This document shows, piece by piece, positions 1 to 10,028 of a stretch of DNA of 64,000 bases. Both the position numbers and the translations under genes were made by a program. Source of the DNA: Edaphobacter modestus (GTDB lineage Bacteria > Acidobacteriota > Terriglobia > Terriglobales > Acidobacteriaceae); assembly GCF_004217555.1 (NCBI RefSeq), contig NZ_SHKW01000001.1, positions 5,580,001 to 5,644,000 of the forward strand. The letters run 5' to 3'. The notes beneath the pieces were generated by a model that made no database searches, was not told where the DNA came from, and saw only the letters and a list, made by a program, of their open reading frames with translations. How positions within the stretch are numbered: position 1 is the first letter of the stretch; every line of letters starts with the position of its first letter.

Positions 1-437
1 CGGTCATCAATGTCGCGCAGGCGCTTGAGACTGTGCGCTCCGTGGTGATTCAGATCACCTACGTGATTCAGTTTCTCGCGGCCTTCAGCGTCTTCGCGGG
101 CATCGTCATCCTGGCGAGCGCCATTGCGGGAACGCGTTATCGCCGGGTTCGGGAGGTGGTCGTGCTGAAGACGCTGGGAGCTACCAGGGCACGTATCGCC
201 GCTGTCTTCTCGATCGAGTTTGCGGTTCTCGGGCTGGTCGCGGGCATCGTGGGGATTGCCTTCGCCAACATCATCGCGCGTGTTCTGCTCGGAAGGATGT
301 CGGTTCCGTTTCACTTCCACTGGAGCTGGGCGGCGCTCGCTCTGCTGGCTACCGCTGCTGCCACGGTTGCGACCGGCTGGGCCGCGAGCTTTCGCGTCTT
401 AGGGCAGAAGCCGCTCGAAGTGTTGCGTGAAGAGTGA
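1..437 (+). CDS. FtsX-family ABC transporter permease, C-terminal fragment
   Basis: The frame is open from the window edge (phase starting at base 3) and ends at 437, so this is the 3' end of a longer gene. The visible 145 residues contain three hydrophobic segments (around QFLAAFSVFAGIVILASA, then EFAVLGLVAGIVGIAFANII, then the last 40 residues) separated by a short charged loop with VVVLKTLGATRARI. That loop, and the ending KPLEVLREE, are typical of the last FtsX domain of large inner-membrane permeases that work with a LolD/MacB-type ATPase. The substrate cannot be inferred. Its GTG at 33 is internal to the open frame and is not the real start. galK follows about 70 bp downstream on the same strand. 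Confidence 0.85.
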   Translation, partial: VINVAQALETVRSVVIQITYVIQFLAAFSVFAGIVILASAIAGTRYRRVREVVVLKTLGATRARIAAVFSIEFAVLGLVAGIVGIAFANIIARVLLGRMSVPFHFHWSWAALALLATAAATVATGWAASFRVLGQKPLEVLREE

Positions 438-505
438 TCGATCGAACATGGAGAGGCTGTAGGATGGTGGAGGTTTGCAATCTCTAAAATCTTGCGGTGC
501 AGGGA

Positions 506-1678
506 ATGACAGTAAAAAGCGAAGCGGTTCTGCTTGCGCATCAGGATAGATTCGGACAGCCAGGCAAGCTGTTTCGGGCCCCGGCCAGAGTGAACCTGAT
601 TGGGGAGCACACCGACTACACCGGCGGCCTGGTGATGCCGATGGCGATCGATTTTCATACCGTGGCGGTCATCGGTCCCAGGCACGATGACCGGATGATG
701 TTCTACTCCGAAAACTACAAGGAAGAGACCGTCGTCGAGAAGAATGATCTGAAGCTCGGTCGACGCGGGCACTGGAGCGATTACCCGGCAGGTGTCGCAT
801 GGAGCCTTCAGATGGAATGCATCGAGTTCGGCGGCTTCAACATGACCCTTGCGGGAGACGTTCCTCTGGGCGCGGGACTGAGCTCGTCGGCCTCGGTGGA
901 GGTTGCCGTGGCGATGGCCATCCAGGATTTCGCGGGCACGACGCTTCCGCTCGAAAAGGTTGCGACGCTCTGTCGGCGGGCAGAGAACGAGTATGTGGGA
1001 GCGAAGAGCGGAATCATGGACCAGTTTGTGGTCGCCGGGGCCGTGGCGCGCCGCGCGATGATGCTGGATACACGCTCACTCAAATTCGATCTTCTGCCGC
1101 TTCCCGATGACGTGCGCGTGGTGATTGCGAACTCCATGGTGAAGCATGCGGTTGCGACGGGCGAGTATGGCAACCGGCGTGACGAGGTTGAAGCAGGGCA
1201 GCAGGTGTTGCAGCGCGAGCGGGGAATCGAGCTGCTGCGCGATGCCACGGTTGCCGATCTCGAGGCATGTCGCGAGAAGATGTCTGCCGAGAGCTTTGCG
1301 CGGTGCAGGCACATCCTTACCGAAAATGCCCGTGTGCTCAAGGCTCGCGAGGCCTTGCTGGCCGGCGACATGAAACGCTTCGGGGCGTTGATGGTCGAAG
1401 CGCATGCGAGCTTCCGCGACGACTTTGCGGCGAGCTGCCCGGAGGTCGATCTGCTGGTCGAGTTCGCCCTGTGCCAGCCGGGCTGCAGTGGGGCGAGGAT
1501 CACCGGCGGCGGGTTCGGAGGCTGCACGGTGAATGTGGTGAGCGAATCGAAGACCGAGGCGTTTGTTGCCGCGCTGCGGCGGGAGTACGCGCAGGCTATG
1601 GGAATCGACGCGGACTGCTTCGTCTGCGAGCCAGCGGACGGTGCTCTGGCGCTGGCGCAGGAAGGCGGTACGGCTTGA
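506..1678 (+). CDS. galK: Galactokinase
   Basis: Phosphorylates galactose at C1 with ATP, the first committed Leloir step, in the cytoplasm. The 390-residue product has the galactokinase signature FRAPARVNLIGEHTDYTGG near residue 25, the GHMP ATP-binding motif PLGAGLSSSASVEVAV near residue 121 and the C-terminal glycine motif GARITGGGFGGCTV. Length matches the family. I chose ATG 506 because it begins MTVKSEAV; an in-frame GTG at 497 would add three residues. Neither start has a well-spaced Shine-Dalgarno sequence. The stop overlaps the start of galT, so the two are translationally coupled. No galE or galM is seen nearby. Confidence 0.95.
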   Translation: MTVKSEAVLLAHQDRFGQPGKLFRAPARVNLIGEHTDYTGGLVMPMAIDFHTVAVIGPRHDDRMMFYSENYKEETVVEKNDLKLGRRGHWSDYPAGVAWSLQMECIEFGGFNMTLAGDVPLGAGLSSSASVEVAVAMAIQDFAGTTLPLEKVATLCRRAENEYVGAKSGIMDQFVVAGAVARRAMMLDTRSLKFDLLPLPDDVRVVIANSMVKHAVATGEYGNRRDEVEAGQQVLQRERGIELLRDATVADLEACREKMSAESFARCRHILTENARVLKAREALLAGDMKRFGALMVEAHASFRDDFAASCPEVDLLVEFALCQPGCSGARITGGGFGGCTVNVVSESKTEAFVAALRREYAQAMGIDADCFVCEPADGALALAQEGGTA

Positions 1679-2709
1679 ACCCGCTGGCACAGCAGAATCC
1701 TCACCGCCGATTCAATCCGCTGAAGCGGGAGTGGGTGCTGGTCTCGCCGCACAGGACGCAGCGTCCGTGGCAGGGGCAGGTGGAAAAGCCGGTTCAGCCT
1801 GCTGCGCTGGCTTACGATCCGGATTGCTATCTCTGTCCCGGCAATCTGCGCGCCGGGGGACTGCGCACGGACAACTACACCAGCACATACGTCTTCGAAA
1901 ACGACTTCGCGGCGCTGAAACCGGATGCTCCGCGCTTTCTCGACGACGAGGACGGCAAGGGGCTGCTGATCGCCGAGGGCGAGAGCGGCGTGTGCCGCGT
2001 GCTGTGTTTTTCGCCGCGGCACGATCTGACGCTGGCGAAGATGGAGGTCGCGGACATCCGCAAGGTTGTCGACCTGTGGGACGCGCAGACCCAGGAGCTT
2101 GGCGCGCGCGATGACATTCAGTACGTGCAGGTCTTCGAGAACCGCGGCGCGATGATGGGAGCGAGCAATCCACATCCGCATGGACAGGTCTGGGCGAGCC
2201 GCTCGATTCCGAACGAGGCCGTGCTGGAGCAGGCGGCGCAGGCGGCTTATCTTCAGGAGCACGGCTGCTGCCTGTTGTGTGCCTATCGCGAGATGGAGAT
2301 GGCGCGCGGTGAGCGCATTGTGGCGACGAATGCGAGCTTTGTTGCGCTGGTTCCTTTCTGGGCGGTGTGGCCCTTTGAGGTGATGATTCTGCCGTCGCGC
2401 CACGTTGCGGATCTGGCGGCGATGACGGATGCGGAGCGCGACGATCTGGCGGCGATCCTGAAGACGGTTACCGCGACCTACGACAAGGTCTTCGATACTC
2501 CGTTTCCTTACTCGATGGGCCTGCATCCGCAGCCGTTCGATGAGAACGAGCATCCGGAGTGGCACTTCCATCTTCATTTCTATCCGCCGCTGCTACGGTC
2601 TGCGACGGTGCGGAAGTTCATGGTGGGCTTTGAGCTTCTGGGCTCGCCGCAGAGGGACATTACACCGGAGTCGGCTGCCGAGACTCTGCGACAGGCCTCG
2701 CTGCGGTGA
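1675..2709 (+). CDS. galT: Galactose-1-phosphate uridylyltransferase
   Basis: Transfers UMP from UDP-glucose to galactose-1-phosphate. The 344-residue protein starts NPLAQQNPHRRFNPLKREWV and carries the catalytic HPH triad in GASNPHPHGQVWAS, with the second histidine as the UMP-linked nucleophile. CYLCPGN and CLLCAYRE are the cysteine-containing metal-binding sites of the family, and the C-terminal EWHFHLHFYPP is the second HIT-like half. The only sensible start is TTG 1675, which overlaps the galK stop in a TTGA; the frame upstream of it is just galK read in another phase. Forms the galK-galT operon. Confidence 0.95.
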   Translation: MNPLAQQNPHRRFNPLKREWVLVSPHRTQRPWQGQVEKPVQPAALAYDPDCYLCPGNLRAGGLRTDNYTSTYVFENDFAALKPDAPRFLDDEDGKGLLIAEGESGVCRVLCFSPRHDLTLAKMEVADIRKVVDLWDAQTQELGARDDIQYVQVFENRGAMMGASNPHPHGQVWASRSIPNEAVLEQAAQAAYLQEHGCCLLCAYREMEMARGERIVATNASFVALVPFWAVWPFEVMILPSRHVADLAAMTDAERDDLAAILKTVTATYDKVFDTPFPYSMGLHPQPFDENEHPEWHFHLHFYPPLLRSATVRKFMVGFELLGSPQRDITPESAAETLRQASLR

Positions 2710-2712
2710 GGC

Positions 2713-3083
2713 CTACCCCCCCCCGGTACCCATTTTTTACAACCTGTTTGTTTTGTGGTGTTTACTGCAAATTAGGTTCGATAAAATATTGAAGGCAAAA
2801 GAGTTAAGTGGCAAAATATTGAATTTAAAAGACTTAGCGGGCTGATGCTCTCGCTTTACTGCCATTTTGGGTGCAGGACTCAAAATGCTGCGATTCTTCG
2901 CTTCGCTCAGAATGACGGCTTGGGTACTTCGGTGGGAAGAGGCTTGGGCCTGCCGGGTGCTGACGGAGCTAGTTATCTTTGTTTAATCTTCTTGATCTAA
3001 GTATAGAGGTTGCACCGAAACTAATCGGCAGATGGATGTTGTTGCTGCTGCTCGATTTAAGCGGGTCGAGGGCTTGACAGGAT
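2713..3083 (+). repeat. Composite intergenic repeat, copy A (371 bp)
   Basis: This gene-free stretch begins with a C-rich run (2714-2725) and contains two exact-period 30-bp units, 2783-2812 and 2813-2842, each beginning AAAATATTGAA. A variable part follows, including a tract at 2891-2916 that resembles the outer arm of the repeat at 24624-24640. It ends in an 82-bp block (3000-3081) that aligns without gaps to 22899-22980 at about 56 of 82 positions, ending in AGGGCTTGACAGG. The order C-run, two 30-bp units, variable part, 82-bp tail is the same at 22.7 kb. I recall similar strings between genes in other Acidobacteriaceae, but function is unknown. Confidence 0.75.
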
Positions 3084-3100
3084 TTTGTACGGAGGCAAGA

Positions 3101-5959
3101 GTGATTCGAGGCGCGGTGAGAACCGGAGTAGCGGCATGGGCGGTGGCGGGCGTAGTGAGTGTGGTCGGAATGGTTCGGGCACAGGAGCCGAGACCACAGG
3201 GCGCGATCAACCTGCCTACGAGTAAACAGATTCTGCCCCCGGTTCCGGGTGGACCGCAGAGGGTGAACAGCCTTCCGCTGTCGATGGCCGTCTCGCCGGA
3301 CAAGCGCTATGTGGTGACGGTGAACGCGGGGTATGGGACCTACGAGTCACGGTACATGCAGTCGCTCTCGGTGCTGGATACGAAGACGGGAAAGGTCGAG
3401 GACTTTCCGGACGACTGGACCCTTGTGGGTGCGAAGCAAACTCTGTACTCAGGATTGGCCTTCAGCGTGGACGGAGGCCATGTGTACGCGAGCCTCGGTT
3501 CGGAGACGGATCCTCTGGGCGACGGCGAGAAGAAGATGGGCAGCGGAATCATCGTCTATGGATTTCGCGATGGGAAGATTACGCGGGAGAAGATGCTGAA
3601 GATTCCGATGCAGCAGCTTGCTCCGGGAAGAAAGACGCTGCTGGTGGGTGGTGTTGAGGGCGATAAGGGAATTCCGTTTCCGGCGGCGATCGCAGTGATT
3701 GGGAAGGCGGGTGCGGAGAAGCTTCTGGTTGCGGGAAATCTCTCGGACGATGTGCTGCTGATGGACGCCGCGACCGGCGCGGCGGAGAAGCGATTCGACC
3801 TGTCGGAGTCGGATGCCGTGCCGTCAACTTATCCGATTGCTCTCGCCGTCACGAAGGACCAGTCGCGGGCGTTTGTGGCGTTGTGGAATGCTTCGGAGGT
3901 TATGGAGCTGGATCTGAAGAAGGGCACGGTGGGGCGGAAGCTTGCCCTGTTGAAGCCTACTGTGGCGACGGCCGCTGGAACTCATCCGGTGGTTATGGAG
4001 ATTGCGCCAGATGAGAAGACGATGTACATCGCGCTGGCGAACCGCGATGCTGTGGCTGCGGTGAGCCTTGATAAGGGACGCTTTGGCTTAAAGGGATACT
4101 TCGATACTCGGCTGCCGGGGCAAACTTACTTTGGCGCGGAGCCGGACGCGCTCGCGGTATCGCCCGATGGCAAGCGGGTGTACGTGGGGAACGCTGCTTC
4201 GGACGCGGTTGCGGTGCTGGATACAACGAAGCTGACAGCGAAGACGGCGAGCAAGGGCATGGTGGAGCCGGTGGGCTTTGTGCCGACGGAGTGGATGCCG
4301 ACGGCGATGTCCCTGCTGGATGGGAAGCTCTATGTCGCGACAGCGAAGGGCAAGGGGATGGGGCCGAATAACTTTCCCCAGCGGCTGACGCCGGAGACGC
4401 AGGCGCGGTATGGGAAGTCGAAGTTTACCTATATCGGCACGCTGATCTACGGATCGGTGGCATCGCTGGATGTTGCCGCGATGGAGCGCGAGCTTCCGCG
4501 ATGGACGGCTGAGGTGCTGGAGTCGAACCGGATGAAGGCAGCGGAGGAGAAAATTCGCTTTTCCGACGGGTCGGACAGCCGCATCAAGCACGTGATCTAC
4601 ATCATCAAGGAGAACCGGACTTACGACCAGGTGTTCGGCGACCTGGAGCAGAATGGCAAGCGCGTGGGCAACGGGGATGCGAGCCTGACGATGTACGGGA
4701 ACGACGTGACGCCAAATCAACATGCGCTGGCGATGCAGTTTGGCGTGCTGGACAACTTCTATGACTCCGGCGAGGTTTCGGGCGACGGCCATGTGTGGTC
4801 GATGGCGGCGATCGGCACGGATTACCTGGAGAGGACCTGGGAGCAGGATTACCGCGGATCGCAGCGGACGTATGACTTCGAGGGCGTGGTGGCGGAGGGA
4901 TATCCGCTGCTGCAGAATATTCCGGATGTGAACGAGCCTTCGAGTGGATACCTGTGGGGCAATCTGGCCAAACATGGAAAGACGTACTACAACTTCGGCG
5001 AGTACATCTCGTCGAAGTTCTGCGATGCGAAGAAGACGGCGAATCCGCAGCAGGGGCCGTTGCTGGAGGGGCAGAGCTGCGAGAGACCGGCGATCAACCC
5101 AGGTGAGGAGATTCCGGCCGAGTGGGGCGGCGGTGTGAACAAGTGGCCGTGGGCGATTCCGCGAGTTGCGAAGAACATTGCGACCAAGCCGGAGCTCGTT
5201 GGGCACTTCGCCCCGGAGGCTCCGGACTTCAATCTGCGGATTCCGGAGCAGATTCGTGCGGAGATCTTTATGCGGCACCTGAACGGGTGGGTGAAGGACC
5301 GCGAGGAGGGCAAGGACACGATGCCGAACTTCATCATCCTGCGGATGGGGAATGACCACACGGCGGGGACGACTCCGGGCGGGCCTACGCCGCGGTCGTC
5401 GGTTGCGGATAATGATCTTGCGATCGGGCGCGCGGTGGATGCGGTGTCGCACTCCGCATATTGGGACGACACGGCGTTTTTCATTCTGGAGGACGATGCG
5501 CAGAATGGGGCTGACCACGTGGACGCGCACAGAAGCCTGGCGCTGGTGATCAGCAAGTATGCACCGCACAAAGAGGACGACGGCGCGTTTGTGGACAGTC
5601 GGTTCTATTCGACGGTGAGTGTGATCAGAACGATGGAGACGCTGCTGGGGCTGCCGCCGATGAACAACAACGATGCGTTCAGCTCGATGATGAGCCCGCT
5701 GTTTGCGGGGCCGGGAGATCAGAAGCCCTTTGTGGCGAACTACGTGAATCGCGAGAATGGGCTGATTTATACGGCGAACCAGAACACGGCTCCCGGAGCG
5801 AAGCTGTCGTCAAAGATGGACTTCAAACATGCGGACCGGGCCGATCCGGTGAAGTTGAACGTTATTCTATGGATGGACGCCATGGGCGAGAAGCCTGTGC
5901 CTCCGATGTTGCTGGAGAAAAGGAAGAAGATTAAAAAAGATGACGATGACGACGACTAA
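3101..5959 (+). CDS. Secreted YncE-like beta-propeller / phosphoesterase family protein
   Basis: A 952-residue exported protein. From GTG 3101, preceded by GGAGG at 3091-3095, the first residues form a signal peptide ending near MVRAQ. Residues about 50-480 read as YncE-type propeller blades (for example LAVSPDGKRVYVGNAASDAVAVLDT). From about 500 comes a phosphoesterase domain of the AcpA/phospholipase-C type with IKENRTYDQVFGD, a candidate metal site in DNFYDSGEVSGDGH, and later ILRMGNDHTAG and FILEDDAQNG. This architecture is usually annotated as bifunctional YncE/alkaline phosphatase family; the substrate is not known. The C-terminus is KKIKKDDDDDD, and its coding bases overlap the manA start by 20 nt. 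Confidence 0.85.
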   Translation: MIRGAVRTGVAAWAVAGVVSVVGMVRAQEPRPQGAINLPTSKQILPPVPGGPQRVNSLPLSMAVSPDKRYVVTVNAGYGTYESRYMQSLSVLDTKTGKVEDFPDDWTLVGAKQTLYSGLAFSVDGGHVYASLGSETDPLGDGEKKMGSGIIVYGFRDGKITREKMLKIPMQQLAPGRKTLLVGGVEGDKGIPFPAAIAVIGKAGAEKLLVAGNLSDDVLLMDAATGAAEKRFDLSESDAVPSTYPIALAVTKDQSRAFVALWNASEVMELDLKKGTVGRKLALLKPTVATAAGTHPVVMEIAPDEKTMYIALANRDAVAAVSLDKGRFGLKGYFDTRLPGQTYFGAEPDALAVSPDGKRVYVGNAASDAVAVLDTTKLTAKTASKGMVEPVGFVPTEWMPTAMSLLDGKLYVATAKGKGMGPNNFPQRLTPETQARYGKSKFTYIGTLIYGSVASLDVAAMERELPRWTAEVLESNRMKAAEEKIRFSDGSDSRIKHVIYIIKENRTYDQVFGDLEQNGKRVGNGDASLTMYGNDVTPNQHALAMQFGVLDNFYDSGEVSGDGHVWSMAAIGTDYLERTWEQDYRGSQRTYDFEGVVAEGYPLLQNIPDVNEPSSGYLWGNLAKHGKTYYNFGEYISSKFCDAKKTANPQQGPLLEGQSCERPAINPGEEIPAEWGGGVNKWPWAIPRVAKNIATKPELVGHFAPEAPDFNLRIPEQIRAEIFMRHLNGWVKDREEGKDTMPNFIILRMGNDHTAGTTPGGPTPRSSVADNDLAIGRAVDAVSHSAYWDDTAFFILEDDAQNGADHVDAHRSLALVISKYAPHKEDDGAFVDSRFYSTVSVIRTMETLLGLPPMNNNDAFSSMMSPLFAGPGDQKPFVANYVNRENGLIYTANQNTAPGAKLSSKMDFKHADRADPVKLNVILWMDAMGEKPVPPMLLEKRKKIKKDDDDDD

Positions 5960-6863
5960 TGTTGCGCCCTTCCGGCTGAAGCCGTGGTTCAGTGAAAGAC
6001 CGTGGGGAAGGAAGGACCTGAAGCCATGGTATGCGGAGACGGGAACCAACGAGCTTGTAGGCGAGGCCTGGCTGACCGGGCCGCAGTGCGTCGTGGAAGA
6101 GGGCGAGCTGGAAGGGAGGACTCTGGAGTCGCTTTCGGAGATGTTGGGCGGCGAGTTTCCTCTGCTGGTGAAGCTGCTGTTTCCCAACGAGAAGCTGTCG
6201 GTGCAGGTACATCCGGACGATGCGCAGGCGCAGGCCGCTGGCGGGGCTCGGGGTAAGACGGAGTGCTGGTATGTGCTGGAGGCTGAGCCGGGCGCGGCCG
6301 TGGCGCTGGGGCTGAAGCCGGGCGCCGATGCGGAGAAGATCAAGGCCGCTATTGCCGATGGCACGATGGAAGATCTGATGGAGTGGGTTCCGGTGAGCGT
6401 GGGCGATATGCTGTTCGTCGATGCGGGAACGGTACATGCCATCGGGCCGGGCGTGGTGCTGCTGGAGACGCAGCAGACGAGCGATATCACGTACAGGCTG
6501 TACGACTATGGGCGTCCGCGGGAGCTGCATCTGGAGCAGGGCCTGAAGGTGATACGGGCGAAGACTGCCGCCGGCAAGGTTGCGCCGAAGGAGATGGCGG
6601 GCTTCACGCGGCTGATCGAGCAGAAGTATTTTGTGGTGGACCGGTTCGAGCTGGGCAGGATGGAAGAAAGAAGCCTGACGATGGATGGCGCCGGATGCCT
6701 GGTGGGGCTGAGAGGGAAGGTGTGGGTGATTACGCCGGGCGATGAGGTCGAGCTGGAGCCGGGCAAGGCTGTGGTGATTCCTCAAGGTACGGGCGAGGTG
6801 ATCGTCGATGCGGAAGAGGGCGCGACGTTTGTGCGGTGCGTGGCTCCCGTCTCCGCAGGCTAG
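5940..6863 (+). CDS. manA: Mannose-6-phosphate isomerase, class I (short form)
   Basis: Interconverts mannose-6-phosphate and fructose-6-phosphate with a bound zinc. The 307-residue protein has the zinc-site motif KLSVQVHPDDAQAQ near residue 90, the conserved WYVLEAEPGA, the metal-ligand stretch VDAGTVHAIGPGVVLLE and the family motif YRLYDYGR. The length fits the short bacterial class I form. It starts at ATG 5940 inside the 3' end of the phosphoesterase gene (20-bp overlap); ATG 5946 is a near alternative. The stop lies in the loop of a perfect 12-bp hairpin. Confidence 0.92.
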   Translation: MTMTTTNVAPFRLKPWFSERPWGRKDLKPWYAETGTNELVGEAWLTGPQCVVEEGELEGRTLESLSEMLGGEFPLLVKLLFPNEKLSVQVHPDDAQAQAAGGARGKTECWYVLEAEPGAAVALGLKPGADAEKIKAAIADGTMEDLMEWVPVSVGDMLFVDAGTVHAIGPGVVLLETQQTSDITYRLYDYGRPRELHLEQGLKVIRAKTAAGKVAPKEMAGFTRLIEQKYFVVDRFELGRMEERSLTMDGAGCLVGLRGKVWVITPGDEVELEPGKAVVIPQGTGEVIVDAEEGATFVRCVAPVSAG

Positions 6864-6877
6864 AACTGCGGAGACGG
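6847..6877. terminator. Bidirectional hairpin between manA and the IclR gene
   Basis: CCGTCTCCGCAG (6847-6858) pairs perfectly with CTGCGGAGACGG (6866-6877), with a 7-nt loop holding the manA stop codon. It lies between convergent genes and lacks a T-run, so a role in termination or 3'-end protection is inferred from position only. Confidence 0.6.
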
Positions 6878-6891
6878 CGAGGGAACGATTG

Positions 6892-7755
6892 CTAGCGCAG
6901 GAAGACGGCCAGCTCGCTGGCGGCGTTGCGGAGATGCGGGAGGAATCTCGTCTGCATCTCGAGCGCGGAGATACGCGGCGCGCTGCCGCTGAGGTTGATG
7001 GTGGCTACGGCGCGTCCGTTGGGAGCGAGGACAGGGACGGCGAGGGAGCGCAGGCCCACTTCGTACTCCTGATCGCAGAGAGCGTAGCCGTTGCGGCGAA
7101 CGTTGCGCAGCAGCATACGCAGCTTTTCGACGGAGACGACGGTGCGGGTGGTGTGGGGAACGAGGTTGACGCGGGCAAGGTAGGCCTCGATCTGCTCGGG
7201 GGTAAGGTAAGCGAGCAGGATGCGTCCCATGCTGGTGCAGTAGGCGGGGAGGCGGCTGCCGATGTGGAGATCGACGGCCATGACGCGATTGACAGTGGTG
7301 CGGGCGACGTAGACGATGTCGTCTCCGTCGAGGGTGGCGACCGAGAAGGACTCGCGCAACGCGGCAGACATGCGCTCGAGGATCGGTTGTGCCGCGGAGG
7401 AGAGAGTGTTCGAAGCGGTGTAAGTGTGCGAGAGGGTGAGCATGCGCGGACGAAGCGAGTAGCGCGAGCCGTCCTCAGCACCGGCGAAGCCGAGCTTGGT
7501 GAGGGTGTAGAGGCAGCGGCGGACAGCCGCGCGGGAGAGGCCGGTGCGCACGCTGAGCTGCGAGATGGTCATCTGCGGGTTCTGCTGGGTGAAGGCCTGA
7601 ATAACGATAAGACCTCGCGCGAGCGAGGTCATGAAGTTCGGATCTCCGGTGAAGACATCGAGCGAGGCTGCGGGCGTCTGCTTTTGCGCTGGAGGCGGAG
7701 GCGCTGGGAGCGGAGGTGTATCGGGTGAAAGCGGACGACGCGGAGTGAGGCTCAT
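6892..7755 (-). CDS. IclR-family transcriptional regulator
   Basis: 287-residue DNA-binding regulator. A proline-rich N-terminal tail of about 45 residues precedes a winged helix (FMTSLARGLIVIQAFTQQNP, then TISQLSVRTGLSRAAVRRCL) and a C-terminal IclR effector domain containing GRILLAYLTPEQIEAYL and the usual cysteine-containing CDQEYEVGLRSLAVPV. The resemblance is to the PcaR/PobR branch that senses aromatic acids, but the ligand is not determinable here. Start at 7755 is supported by GGAGGAAAGG just upstream; the frame remains open 27 codons further. It is divergent from pgi, so it may control itself or pgi. Confidence 0.9.
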   Translation of the reverse strand: MSLTPRRPLSPDTPPLPAPPPPAQKQTPAASLDVFTGDPNFMTSLARGLIVIQAFTQQNPQMTISQLSVRTGLSRAAVRRCLYTLTKLGFAGAEDGSRYSLRPRMLTLSHTYTASNTLSSAAQPILERMSAALRESFSVATLDGDDIVYVARTTVNRVMAVDLHIGSRLPAYCTSMGRILLAYLTPEQIEAYLARVNLVPHTTRTVVSVEKLRMLLRNVRRNGYALCDQEYEVGLRSLAVPVLAPNGRAVATINLSGSAPRISALEMQTRFLPHLRNAASELAVFLR

Positions 7756-7958
7756 GGGATCCCTTTCCTCCGGCGACCGCATCGGGGCGATAGCCGGTCT
7801 TGTTTTACGATAAACGCACACGCGCTCTTGTCGCAAGTCCCGTATATACCGCGGGGGCGCGCGCTGTGAGAAGATACAGCCGGAAATGTTCCTTTTCGAT
7901 CTCGCCGAACATCACACTCAACGACAAACGATTTAACAGCAGAGGAGAAACAGATCGC

Positions 7959-9596
<1,638 letters not shown>

Positions 9597-10028
9597 CGGT
9601 TGGAGATTCGCCCGGTGCAAGTAATGGACCTTGCACCGGACATGGTGTTCCATCTCCTATCGACTGCCATTGAGATATTACAACGGCGTTTTCGGGTACT
9701 AATTCTCTGAACCAACCTCAATTCAAGCTCATTGAGTCCTTATGGACTGCTAGCAACAGATGACATCAGCTGCGGGCGACCCGCTGGACGTAAACGGTTT
9801 TGGAACGACGATTGCCCCGAATCTGACCAGGCCACACTTGCGTGGCGAACCCCCGACTCATTAGGTTCAGGCTGCTGGCCAGCGTCCGCGTGGAGCGGCC
9901 GAAGGATGACGCGGGCCGACTGTGGGTCTCAACCAGTAAAAGTGTCTTCTATTTCGAAATCGACTAATCTGTTGGGATTCGGGGAATTCCAGGTGGCAGC
10001 ATCCTTGCGATCTCGGGCGCTGGAGGAA
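9597..10028. other. Gene-poor stretch with decayed coding sequence
   Basis: No intact gene is visible. The only recognisable item is a short frame at 9848-9967 resembling the last blade of a two-component-regulator propeller. The rest shows no motif I can name. Confidence 0.5.
9848..9967 (+). pseudogene. Possible remnant of a two-component propeller sensor
   Basis: A short frame ends DDAGRLWVSTSKSVFYFEID then stop. The form D-x-x-GRLWVST followed by a V-F-x-F element is like a Reg_prop blade of large acidobacterial sensor kinases. It lies 60 bp upstream of a kinase whose extracytoplasmic part is unusually short, which suggests an ancestral propeller was lost. One motif is thin evidence. Confidence 0.3.

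Noticed and set aside
808..2577. Long minus-strand frame across galK and galT
   Set aside because: Shadow of two clear genes; Arg/Leu-rich composition and no recognisable domain.
3074..3079. TTGACA as a -35 promoter box
   Set aside because: A -10 box would fall at the ribosome site/start codon of the gene, and the same string in copy B has no gene after it. Treated as part of the repeat.
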